64,000 nt of DNA from Epiperipatus broadwayi (Eukaryota; Onychophora; Udeonychophora; Euonychophora; Peripatidae), in NCBI GenBank assembly GCA_028023455.1, contig JAQFVV010000453.1, forward strand, positions 497,377-561,376, given 5' to 3'. This document shows positions 47,637 to 59,250 of this stretch, in pieces. Position 1 is the stretch's first letter. Each line of letters opens with the position of its first letter. The position numbers were made by a program, and so were the translations under genes. Under the pieces are notes generated by a model. The model saw only the letters and a program-made list of their open reading frames with translations. It did no database searches and was not told the origin of the DNA.

Positions 47637-50565
47637 TGTAACAGTCATATTTGAACATCCACGCAACAAAATCCAGAGTTTTGGTAAATTATACCAAGGC
47701 TGATCTAGATGAGGGTTTGAGACCAAATCTGACCGCACCTCAGCTCCTTCACCAACACTCCCTGACTTACTACCTTATGAATGACATATATGAGGTTACA
47801 CTCGTAATCTCTCAATTTCCGCGCCGGCAATAGCAAAGGGTAAAACGAGAGACTCGGGGATATTTAACTAAATGTTTTATAGCTTAACCAAACACACTCA
47901 CACAACCTATGGCTGATTATCTAATGCATATAAAATCATTATGGATGGTGATTTAATATAAATAAAGTGAATAATACTGCAGACGTTAATAGATTTTAAA
48001 ATTATTTAATATTGACAAAACACAAACAATAACAATTAAATATACTGAATATTCCACTCGCAGGTGGGATGGTGAAAATACGAACTACACGTTCTGTAAT
48101 CAATTGTACTTAACGATCATTATTCTATTATATCGTTTATACATTAATAATTATTTTACGTCTATACTGATGTCTAAATTATGTCTGCCATTCCTACTCA
48201 GTATGTTAAGGGTTAAACTCTAAGAGAGTGGGAACTTTATACAATGTGTACTTAAATTTATCATTACGTGATGAGCAGTCAATGTGCTCTTTATGTAGAT
48301 ATTCTTAGATAAACTAGATCTTAGGTTCAGATCAATGCTGAACAATTAATATACAGCAGATGAACTGGCGTTTTGTAGCATAACTTCTGAGGCTATGGCG
48401 CTATGCAAATTACATCAGATGCGGCTTGAATGCGCTTTTACTCATGAGATTCAGCAGCGTTTGCTCGGTTCTCAGATACCGCTCGCCTGCTATACATGAA
48501 CTTTTAGTTCGGATGCTCGAACAGCCACGATATAAGATGCTGGATTCCGGTGTTCCAGTTTTTAAAGGAGGAAATGGGAATGACCCTTAAAATCATTATC
48601 CCATTCAAGAGAAGGCTGTCCGAACTAAGGATGATAAGATAGCCCTTAAAACCTAATCTTATCTTAATAATTATATGATAGCAAGGCGGAATGCACCTCA
48701 GTGCTTCGTAAAAACTCATTCACAACGCTTTTGGAATCTTAATTATAACAACTAGTAAAGCGCGAAATCTATAGTTTCTTCTGCAAACTACCCTACGCCA
48801 GTTAGTTAAATAAACACTGAAATTGTGCTAAAGAGGACTTTATTAAAATTGATCTAGTTTATTAATTAACTACATATTATATGCAATTACATTAAGGGGG
48901 TCTAAAGCATATCTGGGGCTTAAACTTGGCTAACTACTGAATATGCCTTAAATTATCACTCTCTTTTATTTAACCAAACAAACCTTTTAATAAGCAACAT
49001 ATGTGATATTAAGCTACGCATAGCCGTTCAAATAATACATCAAAGTAGGTTTCGGACCAGAGACAATCTATAGATATGCCAAACAGCATAATTACTTTAC
49101 TTGAGAACAAAACGTCTCTTTAAGTTATAATAATTAATAGTCTCTGCTCCGAAGGCAAAGCATAAATCAATAAATGCATTTTAACAAAATATATATATAT
49201 AGATGCAAAAGTATAGACGCAAATAGAGAAAATAATAAGGCAAATAAGCTTTTATAAGTTGAATTTAAAAAAGAGATTTAAGAATTTGAGATCAGGCAAG
49301 ATTTACATTTAACTTTTAAAGTATTTTAAAATTATACAGGTTGAGATACGTTTATCTAATACAGTTAATTACTTTAAGAGAGAATACACCTTTTAAACAT
49401 AGTGTGATTAATTTATAAGATTTGAATGGAAGAGTTTGTGCACATTACTTATTATATAGCTAGCTTTAGGAAAGATTTATAGATGGCTATAGCTTTTAGA
49501 TTTAGTTTGATTGAGAAGTGGTTACCGGTTATTTATCTGGAGGCTTGCAGCTTGAAAGTATGAAATACACGCATGGACTGATTTATCTGAGCTGGTTCAT
49601 CGTTGGGCTATTCTTTAAGTAGGGCTGTGGTTTGGGTCTCCGGGCTCCATAAAACGGTTCTTGACCATCGGGAAGATGGCCTTAGCTTTTCTAGCCACTT
49701 ATTTGCATGGTAGAAACTGGGCCTGCTGCCTGGATATAAGTTGAAACACGAGTAAAGCAAAAATGGATGACAATTTTCTTTCAACTGCCTTTTTTATACT
49801 TTTTTAACCCCCCCTCTTACAGTTCATTCACAATCTTTATTTTTAGACATTAAAACCTAAGAAGTCTTAATTGCATCAGCTTCAAACGAATCGGTTGATT
49901 GATTTCAGGTTTATTCATTGTTCCTTTTATTTTTCTCAGATTCCAGTTCCAATCTGGATTTCAGTGCAGGTTTAATTGTCCAACTTTTATTTTATTAAGA
50001 ATCCTAAAATCTGGATTTGTACCGGCGGTGTCTCATGAGATTGGTAAAGTTCTTTTTTTAAACATTGGATTGCTTCTCCTTTTCTTTTACTGAAAGAGAT
50101 TTAAGCTGCTAGCGTTTTATCCTAGACGTGAGACATCTACCTTTGTTTTTAGTTGCTCTACATGGTTAAGTAATTGGGTACTTTAAAGCCAGTTTGAAAT
50201 ACTTTAGAGAATTCTGTTCTTATCTAATACAATTTTCCCAGCTTGAAACCAATTCAATTATTTAAAATCATAAGATGAATATTTATAAAATTATAAGGTG
50301 TGTACGTTATATAATGATAATATCATTCAGATGTGAATATACCATTTTTTAGCAAATAAAATTATTACAAAATATATACAATTATAGCAGACGTGTGTGC
50401 ATATACAATTACACACATATACGTGTAAATATACGTTTTTATACATGTTAAATTCCCAAGTATATTGTTATATATATGTGTACCTTTAGGGTTTGAACTA
50501 GGGAAATGAAGGCTATTGATTTCTAGAATAGGTGAAACGTATGACGATCAAATCATACTGTTTCA
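47637..50565 (-). repeat. 5' LTR (right copy), 2929 bp
   Basis: TGTAACAGT to ACTGTTTCA, the near-identical partner of 37182-40109. It drives transcription leftwards through gag and pol. The right edge is only 8 bases of AT repeat from a hairpin MITE. Candidate TATA boxes are too frequent in this AT-rich DNA to choose one. Confidence 0.9.
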
Positions 50566-50573
50566 ATATATAT

Positions 50574-51050
50574 ATATGTCAACAGATGGCGTTCTACTAA
50601 AAACACCGTCAAGCATATGTTTACATAAACATCTTTCTAGCAATGATATATATTGCAGAGGCTTCTACATGTAGCTATCTGGCTTGCTATGCTGAGTTTG
50701 AAGACATTACATGTCTAAAAAGATTCACGCTTGCAAGCTGAATAGAAACTGTTTCATAAACGCTCAGAGTTTGTGTTTAGATCTAGTTTCTAAAATTCCT
50801 GCCCTTCACTGATGATTACATGTCTAAAAGATTCACGCTTGCAAGCTGAATAGAAACTGTTTCATAAACGCTCAGAGTTTGTGTTTAGATCTAGTTTCTA
50901 AAATTCCTGTCCTTCACTGATGATAGAAAATAGCTTGAAATCATGATCTGAAAGTGGAATTAAAGTTAGAAATAGTGGATGCATGCTCTGACGTTTATGT
51001 AAACATACGCTTGATGGTGTTTTTGGTAGAATGCCATCTGTTGACATAAA
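50574..51050. mobile_element. hairpin MITE with 54-bp inverted ends and internal duplication
   Basis: The left end TATGTCAACAGATGGC through TGTTTACATAAA is repeated inverted at about 50,995-51,050 with about five differences. Inside, a unit of about 108 bp (CATGTCTAAAAGATTCACGC to CCTTCACTGATGAT) is present twice in tandem with few changes. TTTAGATCTAGTTTCTA is the complement of the motif in the 5.7-kb MITE, so they are relatives. No coding frame. Confidence 0.75.
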
Positions 51051-51144
51051 TACAAGCATTAGCAAGATTTTAACTTGTTTTTTGTTTTTCATATACATAT
51101 AAGTTAAAGGAATACAGACATTGATTAATATTATAACATAAATA

Positions 51145-51330
51145 TAATTAAAGGAGATTTGAACACAAACTTTCAATCTCCCTTCACCTATCTACTCTAT
51201 CTTAAATAACCAATACCCATGACCACATACAGGTGAAAAATATTAATGCTCTCCAATGGATGCATTTCATGCTGAACCAGCACTCATTAGTTGGAAAAGA
51301 GCAAAATCTGTCCATTAATGTTTGAAGATT
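51145..51330 (-). repeat. tRNA-like SINE with hammerhead, copy D
   Basis: Same order as copies A and C on the minus strand. The hammerhead region (51253-51295) has CUAAUGA instead of CUGAUGA and a changed cleavage site (CA for UA), so it should be inactive, though GAAA and a good stem II (GUGCU with AGCAU) remain. Confidence 0.65.
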
Positions 51331-51590
51331 TTCTATCTTAATATAAATTAAGCACTGATTATTTATATAAACATGTGTGGGAGATGATGATCTGGACCTA
51401 CTGATGCTGATTCAGCATGAAATACATATATTGGAGATCATTTATTTCTTCCATGTGTATGTGGTTATGGGTATCAGTTATTTAAGTTACAGTGGATAGC
51501 TGAAGGAAACTTGAAAGTCTGTGTTTAAATCCCTTTAATTGCATCTAAGGTTCATATTTCAATATACTTGTATTTAAATATTATATATAT
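51331..51590 (+). repeat. tRNA-like SINE with hammerhead, copy E
   Basis: Plus-strand copy. The hammerhead region (51393-51434) has lost about four bases after CUGAUG, which destroys the core and shortens stem II, but GAAA, a UACAUA stem III, the UA site and UUGG remain. The tRNA-like part reads GGATAGCTGAAGG and GTTTAAATCCC. Confidence 0.65.
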
Positions 51591-51780
51591 AGTAGAGGAA
51601 ATTTGAACCCAGAAATTCAAGCTCTCTTCAGTCATTCATTCTAACCAATATAACCGATACACATGAAAATATACATGTGAAAAAGATAAATCATTTCTAA
51701 TATACATATTTTGTGCTAAATCCTGCATTCATTAATTGGTCCCGATCATCATCTCCCACACATATATATATAATCAGTGC
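51591..51780 (-). repeat. tRNA-like SINE with hammerhead, copy F
   Basis: Minus-strand copy. The hammerhead region (51698-51742) is the most decayed: UUAAUGA for the core, AAAA for GAAA. The palindromic UAUGUA and the UA site are still visible. Confidence 0.6.
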
Positions 51781-51990
51781 TCGGAGATGATAATCCGGAC
51801 CAACTGATAAGCTTGGTTCAGCAAGAAAAATGTACATTGGAGATCTATTATCATTTTCACATGTATGTGGTCATGTGTATTGGGTATATTGGATAGAATG
51901 AATGACTGAAGGGAATTTGAAAGACTGGGGTTAAATTCCCTTTAATTCCATCTGTCTGAAGTAATTATATAGCATACTTGTATTTATATA
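51781..51990 (+). repeat. tRNA-like SINE with hammerhead, copy G
   Basis: Plus-strand copy. The core reads CUGAUAA (one conserved G lost) followed by GCUUGGUUCAGC and GAAA, with CAUUGG for the second stem I strand. The B-box-like part is GGGTTAAATTCCC. It is head-to-head with copy F, as E is with D. Confidence 0.65.
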
Positions 51991-52951
51991 TATTCATTTA
52001 TCAATCAATTTAGTCTTTGAAGTTTTTGACAATAACCGATTAATTTAAAATTCTAGTTACAATATTATTATGTACCAACACTATTTTTTTCCAAATTTAT
52101 TTTATCATTAATAATTTATAAAACCCAAGAGAAATTACATTTCTTAGGTATAAAAGAAGACAAAAACATTTTGATCATTATTTGCAAAACATCATCAGAC
52201 AGTCAATACTTATGTTTGTCAAAGCTTTCAAGTTAATTTCAAAACGATGATTTAAAGTTTTTAAACAATTTCAAAAACATTGCTTTTATCCATTTATCAA
52301 TGATAGTAGAATTCATTGTCTTAAAATACAACGCATTTGTCAAAAAATGTTTCAAACGAGTCTATAATAATTAAATAGCACATAAAATGTCATTATATAG
52401 TTTAAATGAAAAATATATAAACAAATATTTATTTTACATTATTTTTTCTTCGAAAAGATAAAATTTAATCAAGTATTTCCATTGCTTTCGCTCTATATTA
52501 ATTTTTATTTAATAAGCAAATCAAAATTATAACACTTTAAATAACATTTAGGAAGTTCGTTGTTTATTTGTTTGACAGCTATTGGCTTTGTGATTCGTCG
52601 TATGTTTGTATTTTGTGCAACAAACTTCCTTTCTGTAATTATTCCCTTTTTATTACTTTATTCTTCAAAGGCCACTTCGACATTAACTCAATCACACTTA
52701 ATGTTTTTTTATGTGATTATAGCATACTAACACATTTATAAAGCTTTTGTTTTCATATATGTAAGTGAATGCCGTATCAGTTTCATTTTATTGTGCCTGT
52801 CACATATATGGCGAATGAAGTATTATCAAGTCTATACATAAACATATATGCTACTGATATAAAACATATATATATATGCTACTGATATAAAACATATATA
52901 GTAATATTTATTTTATAATTGAAAAGTAGACATTATATATATGTAAATCAA
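51991..52951. other. AT-rich non-coding DNA
   Basis: A 29-bp direct duplication (ATGCTACTGATATAAAAC twice, 52848-52905). At about 52,190 the minus strand has CTGATGATG without the rest of a hammerhead. No gene. Confidence 0.45.
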
Positions 52952-53023
52952 GCGTTGGTGGCCTAGTTGTTAGCATAGCTGCCTTCCAAGCAGCTGGCCC
53001 GGGTTCACTTCCTGGTCTACGCA
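52952..53023 (+). repeat. tRNA-Gly(UCC)-like SINE head, copy 4, best preserved
   Basis: Exactly 72 bases beginning GCGTTGGTGG, with anticodon loop CTTCCAA (TCC anticodon, glycine), GGTTCACTTCC in the T-arm and ending ACGCA. It is close to metazoan tRNA-Gly(UCC). The acceptor stem pairs except one T-T, but the B box lacks the usual A58 and one of the D-loop GG pair is lost. The following TTTGACATATAAAA tail is shared with the three other copies, so I call it a SINE head rather than a working gene. Confidence 0.6.
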
Positions 53024-54245
53024 TTTGACATATAAAAAAGAAAAAACATTTTTTTTTTCAAAATAAAAGACAAATTTTATTAGTATTCACAAAAAGTGAA
53101 GTTGGATATATTAACTCAGCAAGAGTGTGATTTTTTTAACATTGAGTGCAGTAATATAGCGATAAAATAATGTCAATCAAATACCTAGTATTTAGTAAAC
53201 ATTGTATTATCAAAATTAGATTACAGTGTCAATTTTTAAACTTTTTGTAATAAATACTTATACACATTTACAAACAAAATTTTAAAAAAAATATTGAGTC
53301 TTTAATAATAAGTATAATTGTAGTAAGTTGTTTGCTTTTTTAGAAAACAATATAGATTTTAATTAACTCAATAAATTGATTTAGTTTAATAACAACTCTA
53401 TAATTAATCATAAGAAAATATTACATTGAAATACTAGCTGACTTATATTTCAAACAAGGAATGAGAGAATAAAAAAAATGTTAATAAGTCACTATTTTTT
53501 AAATACTATCATAAAAAAGCTTTTTTTTTTCATTGATATAAAAATTGTGTTCTCAAAACTAAAAAAGGTCACAAATCCTTCAAGGTTCTGTAGATAATTT
53601 TAATTAAGGGTAGTTTTGCCAGTAGTTTGTAATATAGTTTCAAGATTATTTAGATTTAAGGGGAAAAAATAGAATTAATAGGTGTAATACCAAATCTCTG
53701 CATAAATAAATTAATATAAACGATCTATTATTAATAAAAACAAATTAAATGCAGATTTTATAAAATATGCAACTTGTGAAGTAAAAACCAGGAGGCATGG
53801 AAAATTTTGCTGTAAAATCAGGTATAATAAAATAAACAAAGTAGGTATTATTTTAATTCCTAGAATAAACTGTAGTTTTAAAAGTAATGTTTATAAAAAA
53901 TGCTCCTAATTGTATTAAAATCCATAACAAGGATATATACAGGTATGTATTTCATTTAGTCAGCATCTTAATAAAGAAATGAAGATCACATTTGCAAATA
54001 AGGATCAAAATAATCGTTTAATGATAATAGGGATTGGAATGGTGTTAATAAGGGGGAAAAAACTATTTAATATTTAAAAATTTCTAAAAAAACAACATTA
54101 TATATATATATATAGTTTTAAAACTCTTGAAAAAAAAAGATTTACTCACAGGTTAACAGAAACAAATTTTAGTTGATATTTTAAGATTTATATAAAAAAT
54201 TATGAGTCCATTTACATTATTATTTATTTGTGTCAAAATTAAAGA
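53024..54245. other. AT-rich non-coding DNA
   Basis: No gene or element recognised upstream of the second LINE. Confidence 0.5.
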
Positions 54246-54613
54246 TACATTAAGCAGAAAACTCTGACAGGCAGACTCCCATCCTTGACCTTCCCAGTGA
54301 AACCACAATGGATCCTCCTCTGGAACCATGGCAAGTCTCAGGCATACAGAACGTAAAAAAAAAGAATTTTTTCAGTGAAGAATTCTCTGGTTTCAATCTG
54401 GGCCTTGTCGACCTCCTCCCTTCACAGTCTTTCACCTTTTTCTGCTGATTTTTTCTTGGACAGTGGTTCATCAAGTGACATCAAGAATGAATCTTGTGCA
54501 ACTCTGGCAGGAGAAGAAAAAACTGTACTTCTCACATCTCTCCCAGCCCAGTTCATTCCCACTCACCGTAAAAATTTCTGAATTCCTACTGTTTCATTCC
54601 TTATATCCATATC

Positions 54614-55500
54614 TTGAGGTCCCATATGCGTATCTCTGTTGTTGATTTAAACATTTGGGCCTTAATTCAATCCATATGCTCCTCACTCTCAAATATTGGT
54701 TTGAACTCAACTCTCTCAACATCCTCTTCCTTGCTGAAACTAAACTCTCCACTCCCTTCAACTACAGGATTTACTCCACTTTGTCAACCTTTGGTCTATT
54801 CAAGTACTCTACTATCTTGACTTCTGCTGGAGTAGTCGCTATCCTCATTAATAAATGTGCCTCTTCCTCACCTTTTCTATCATACATATTGGTTCTCATT
54901 CTATTATTTTGGAGGTGTAATTTGGGCACTTCAAGTTTTGTGAGTTATTTATATCTGCCCTCCAATGACAGTGATTCCCTCATTAAATCTATTATTCACT
55001 GAATCAACAATATCATAGCTACCACCTCCCTTCTCATTCTTCTTCAGGGTGACTTCTCCTCTCCAGGGGTTTAATGTGTGGCCAGGGTTTTTCCCAGACC
55101 ATGCCTACTCTTTCTACACCCATAAGTATCAGACCTTCATTGATTTAACATTCTACTCTTCTGATCTTCATTTCATGATTGAATCAGCCCAACTCCACAC
55201 CATACCTTTTTCACATCACAAGGCACTACACCTTTCCCTTGACATTAACTCTGGCCCTCCAGTAAACCTTGGTCTCAGAAGAACAATATGGTTTCTCAAC
55301 AAACAAAATACACCAATAGTATTGCTTTCAGAAATTTATATATACCTTCACAAAATCAATATCTTTCAAATAAAGCCCATCTCTGCATGGTTCGCATTTG
55401 TGGAAATCTTGCAAACTGCCATCCACAAATATACCTGAAATTCTCAAGGGTCACTCAAGTTTCTGGATTCCATGGACAAAATTTCAGAGCAACTGAATGA
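54614..55500 (+). pseudogene. LINE copy B, APE-type endonuclease
   Basis: Spread over three frames: NILFLAETKL (catalytic glutamate region), SAGVVAILINK, then LQGDFSSP in place of GDFN, then FIDLTFYSSDLHFMIE and SHHKALHLSLDI, the last corresponding to the S-D-H motif with H in place of D. The order matches an AP-endonuclease-like LINE domain. It nicks target DNA for target-primed reverse transcription in active relatives. Confidence 0.75.
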
Positions 55501-55574
55501 TCAGGAGAGTGGGCCACTAGATATTAGCACCATCATTCAACTAAAACTTCCAATATCATGATGCTCAAAAGGCC

Positions 55575-56725
55575 TTGGCCGAGTACATCTCAGTCAAACA
55601 CATGCAGAAGTATGTGGGGAATCAGCATTGTTGGACCAGAAGTTATCTGGTGTGGGCCCTTTGTTCCTACAGGAAGCAAACCACCCCCTCATCCATCACT
55701 ATCGGCAACAAATCCTACATAGGTCAGGAAATGCTCCTTCATTTGAGAAACCATTACAAGTACATGCTTCTCAAAGCTGACATCCCTCCTTTTACTATGC
55801 CATCAACCTTGAAAGTCTGCTCTGATCCTGGCATTACACAGGCCATGCTACTTAACAAACTGAAAAGCTTTCTTGACAATGTCAACCCTGGTCTTCATGC
55901 TATCCCCAAGTTTATCCTTTTCCACCTAAGTCAATTCACCATCCCCATTACTCTCAACATGATATATAAGCTGGCCTCAGGATCTTACACCATCAACAGT
56001 CTCTATCTGATAACATTAGTCCCTTTCCTTAAGAAAGGTCAGCCACCTACTGAGCTGAAGAGTCTTAGGCTTATTTTGATGATCCCTCTGCTCATAAAAC
56101 TTATTGAGTCTATCATCAAAGAGTCACTAGAACAATTCATACTCCCTGCCCTTTCTGCCTCACAGTTTGCTTATAAGGGGCACTCTACTCTTGGGGCTGC
56201 CACACTCTTTAAGATGGTCATTGAACATATTAGGTGGTCTCAAAATGGACCCATCACTGTCCAACTAGACATCCAGGCAGCCTTTGACTCTGTTAGGATC
56301 GACCTGCTTCTTGATGTTCTCAGGGACCTAAACATTCCAGAGGCCCTTCTGTCCATTCTCCACAATCTTCTGTCCAGAAGAGAAATCCTAGTTACACTGG
56401 ATGGGAAAGCACTTTGTTGTTCACCACATTTCAGAATCGCCTTTTGCTCAGACTGAAATATGACTTCCCTGGCATCCTCATTCCTACACTGGGTAAACGC
56501 ATAAAATGCCTTGCTTATGTAGCTGATGTGGTTGTCTTCTTTCCCTCAGTCATCCCCAGGCTTCAACAGATCCTCACCTGGTACACCAAAACACACAGGT
56601 TGAAATTTAGCAGTGATAAATCAGTGGCCTGGCAACTATCAACTGGTAAACAAATCCCTTCCACCTTCAATGCCAAGCCACACAACTTCTTTGAATTTCC
56701 CCTCATGCTATTCCTAAGGACATGA
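55575..56725 (+). pseudogene. LINE copy B, reverse transcriptase
   Basis: The first frame (to 56456) holds VPFLKKGQPP, LRLILMIPLLIKLIESII, QFAYKGHST and motif A QLDIQAAFDSVRIDLL. The second frame (from 56414) holds LAYVADVVVF, the motif C position where AYADDVVV is expected: the first catalytic aspartate is an alanine. The frame changes within 56,414-56,456. The enzyme would be inactive on both grounds. Confidence 0.85.
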
Positions 56726-57046
56726 GGGTATAGGTCCAAACCATTCTGTATCAAAGCATATCATCCACCCTCAGTGCTATCACAGGCATCTACCTCTCCC
56801 TATATGGGAAACCTCAATCTTTTAGTGTTTCATAAAATAGCATATTACCTCCCCATTGTTCTACCTACACATTTCTTTGTATCCAAAATCAATTTTTTTG
56901 CACCCATTTTCTCTGGGGCAGAAAGGTGGTCGCCATCAGCCTAAAAAGAACTCAGTTTTTCTAAAAAAAACTCAATGACTTGGGCCTGCACTCCATTAAC
57001 ACTCTTCTGATCCAGAAATCTCACAACATTATACTCACACTCCTAA

Positions 57047-57600
57047 GTGACTTTTCTGCCAACCTTGTGCTTATCATTGTCACACTCACTGACACTCCTC
57101 CTTGTAGTGGCAGGCCCAGGTCATGGATCTCACTCATTTCCAGCATCCTTTAAATGGCTGGCTTTGTTATACATCCATCAATGGCAAACTAAAGTACTGG
57201 GATATTTTCAATCAGATTGCAGTTTCTCCATTGTGTCCCCTACATACCTCAACCTTACCAATGCTCAATTAATCCATAAATTCAAAAGGTGGTCCCTTGA
57301 GGCAAAATTCCTCAATTTTCTCCTCAAAATCAAATTTCACTTCCTTCTCACAAATCAATTTTTGGTCAACCATAGGGGTTTCACCAGGATCTCTCCCATA
57401 TTCTAGCTCTGTAAAACTGATAATGAGACCCTCCGGCACTTCCTATTTAGATGTTCTTTTCTGTTTGGAGTGAGACATGTCATCAACTCCTGCCTTTCCT
57501 TGCACAGGAATACCTTTTTCAACATCCAAGAATCCATAGAAACAGGGGTCTTTGCAACTATTAGATTATCAGTTTTCCTCATCTATGCACTCTGGTTGCT
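57047..57600 (+). pseudogene. LINE copy B, C-terminal region with zinc-binding cluster
   Basis: FLLTNQFLVNHRGFTRISP then, after one in-frame stop, LCKTDNETLRHFLFRCSF: a C-x3-N-E-T-x2-H-x4-C cluster as in the zinc-binding end of many LINE reverse transcriptases. Copy A has the same cluster. No RNase H domain is seen. Confidence 0.65.
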
Positions 57601-57994
57601 CTGATGTGCTATTATTTTTGACCAGAGAGTACTGGACCTAATTCACTCTCTCAAAAACCAGAGATACCAAACTAGCCCCACCCTTACTCCTCACAGACAT
57701 TTGGGCAATCCTACAACTCCCATCCTTGCAGACTCTGTCATAGGACTCAATCATTCAAAGTTTGTGCCCCATGCAGTGCTTGCCCAATGAAAACATGCAT
57801 CTTGGCCTGGCCTGGACTACACACTGTTTCCCCTTTCCACTTCCCATTACCTTTTCACATGTATCTTTCCCCTCTTGTCATGTTGCTTCTGAAATTTCAA
57901 ATTATCAAATAATCACTTCCTTGTAAACTTTTTCTAACTATATTTGTATCTGTTTTTTTTTTTATGAATAAACTTTCATCACTGAGAAAAAAAA

Positions 57995-59250
57995 CAATTG
58001 AGATAATATAAAATACAGCCTAAGCCAATCTACTGTTCAGTTCTCCAGAATGGTGTTGAATATCCCCAGAAGAGAGCAATTCATTATACTTTGGAAGACT
58101 TATAGAGAACTAGGAAAAAAAAAGCTTTGAAATGTCTCTGCTGTAAACCATTCTAATCCATCACGAGCCACATGAACAACAAAGGGCCAACCTTATCAAC
58201 AATCACTTTGGAAATAATAATAATAAATAAGGTGAATCACTTGTAATTAAAACAATTAGGCTAAACTGCAGCTTACTTTGCAATATAACATGGATAAAAT
58301 CATTTATAAAAATAAGCTAAAATACTGCTAAAAAATAATGTTATTTCTCCTTTCCTATGAATGAGAAAATCAACGTTGGAAATGATCTACATAGTGCACT
58401 CATCCCAGCTTCCATATTCAACAGAACTAGTATTTAGTCTTTCAGAGTCTCTCCAGACCATCAGATTCTCTCATCCACTCAGCAAAATTAAGTAAAATGA
58501 AGAATTTTCACTAAAATGCAAAATCACTGTAGTAATCATTTGAAATTTCAAAGGCCAAATTGGCCATCATATAATTTGCACAGCGTTTTTGTAAATGTTG
58601 AAATTGTTCTTACTTGTGATAACATGCTGACATAACTTGTATATAAAAAGAGAGCTAAGAAACTCCTCTTTTAAAAAGGAATAGTTTAGAAAAAAATAAA
58701 TTCCTAAACTAAGAAAAAAGGAACTAAAACAAGGAGTCAGTAACAGAGTTAACTGGAATCCTTGGCTTCCTCTAGTGGACTGGAAGAGATAAGTGTTAAT
58801 TTAAAATTTCAGCATTTTATAGAAATTTTCTAGATATCCAGATACTTTTAAAAGATCATTTAAAACTATTTTTATGTTCTTTATTTTTATAATATATTCT
58901 CTTGTCACAATTGAAAAAAAAAATAATGGAAGGAAAAAGTCCAGCTATTATCAAGTTAATAAAAATAAAATATGAATTACAAAATTTTTTAAATCATTAG
59001 ACAATAGAACAAGAGTAAATCATACCAAAACAAATGATAATACATATTTGTACTTTAGGTTGAAATATACAAGATATACAAATATATAGGAAACATATCA
59101 TGGGATTAATAGAAAACAAATGTCTTGATGAATGATGATATGATTTGTCAGTCAGTTTATGGTGATGACATTTTAGTATCAATCATTTGTTGGACAATTT
59201 CATCATCTAATGTCTTTAGAAAAAATTTAAACTTTATTTAAACATTCTAA
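57995..59250. other. AT-rich non-coding DNA
   Basis: No gene or repeat recognised. Confidence 0.5.

Larger units (their letters stand above)
37182..50565 (-). mobile_element. Ty3/gypsy LTR retrotransposon, nearly complete, recently inserted
   Basis: Two direct repeats of 2928 and 2929 bp starting TG and ending CA enclose 7.5 kb with gag-pol on the minus strand. The order protease, RT, RNase H, integrase is that of Ty3/gypsy. Read along the transcript, the 5' LTR is the right one. Target DNA was an (AT)n run, so the apparent ATAT duplication is consistent but uninformative. There is no envelope frame and no chromodomain; the integrase ends in a GPY-type region. Stops and frame changes in gag and integrase and a changed protease triad make this copy non-autonomous, although the LTRs differ by only about 0.5 percent. 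Confidence 0.92.
54246..57994 (+). mobile_element. LINE retrotransposon, family 1 (copy B)
   Basis: Same family as 13.5-18.0 kb but better preserved. 54.25-54.6 kb: end of ORF1. From 54.61 kb: endonuclease (LAETKL, SAGVVAILIN, LQGDF, FIDLTFYSSDLHFM, SHHKALHLSLDI). 55.58-56.73 kb: reverse transcriptase. 57.36-57.5 kb: C-terminal zinc cluster (LCKTDNETLRHFLFRC). AATAAA at 57967 precedes the A-run (57987-57994) that marks the 3' end. GC content is clearly higher than the flanks, as expected for a more recent insertion. At least four frame changes interrupt ORF2. The 5' end is probably truncated inside ORF1. Confidence 0.85.

Noticed and set aside
50806-50935. ACTGATGAT in the MITE at 50.57 kb as another hammerhead
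   Set aside because: A GAAAC follows at a plausible distance, but the intervening bases do not form a stem II and no stem I is present.
52185-52215. CTGATGATG on the minus strand near 52.19 kb as a hammerhead
   Set aside because: No stem II or GAAA in register.
52952-53023. Functional tRNA-Gly gene
   Set aside because: T-loop and D-loop invariant bases are altered and the flank matches three other decayed copies.
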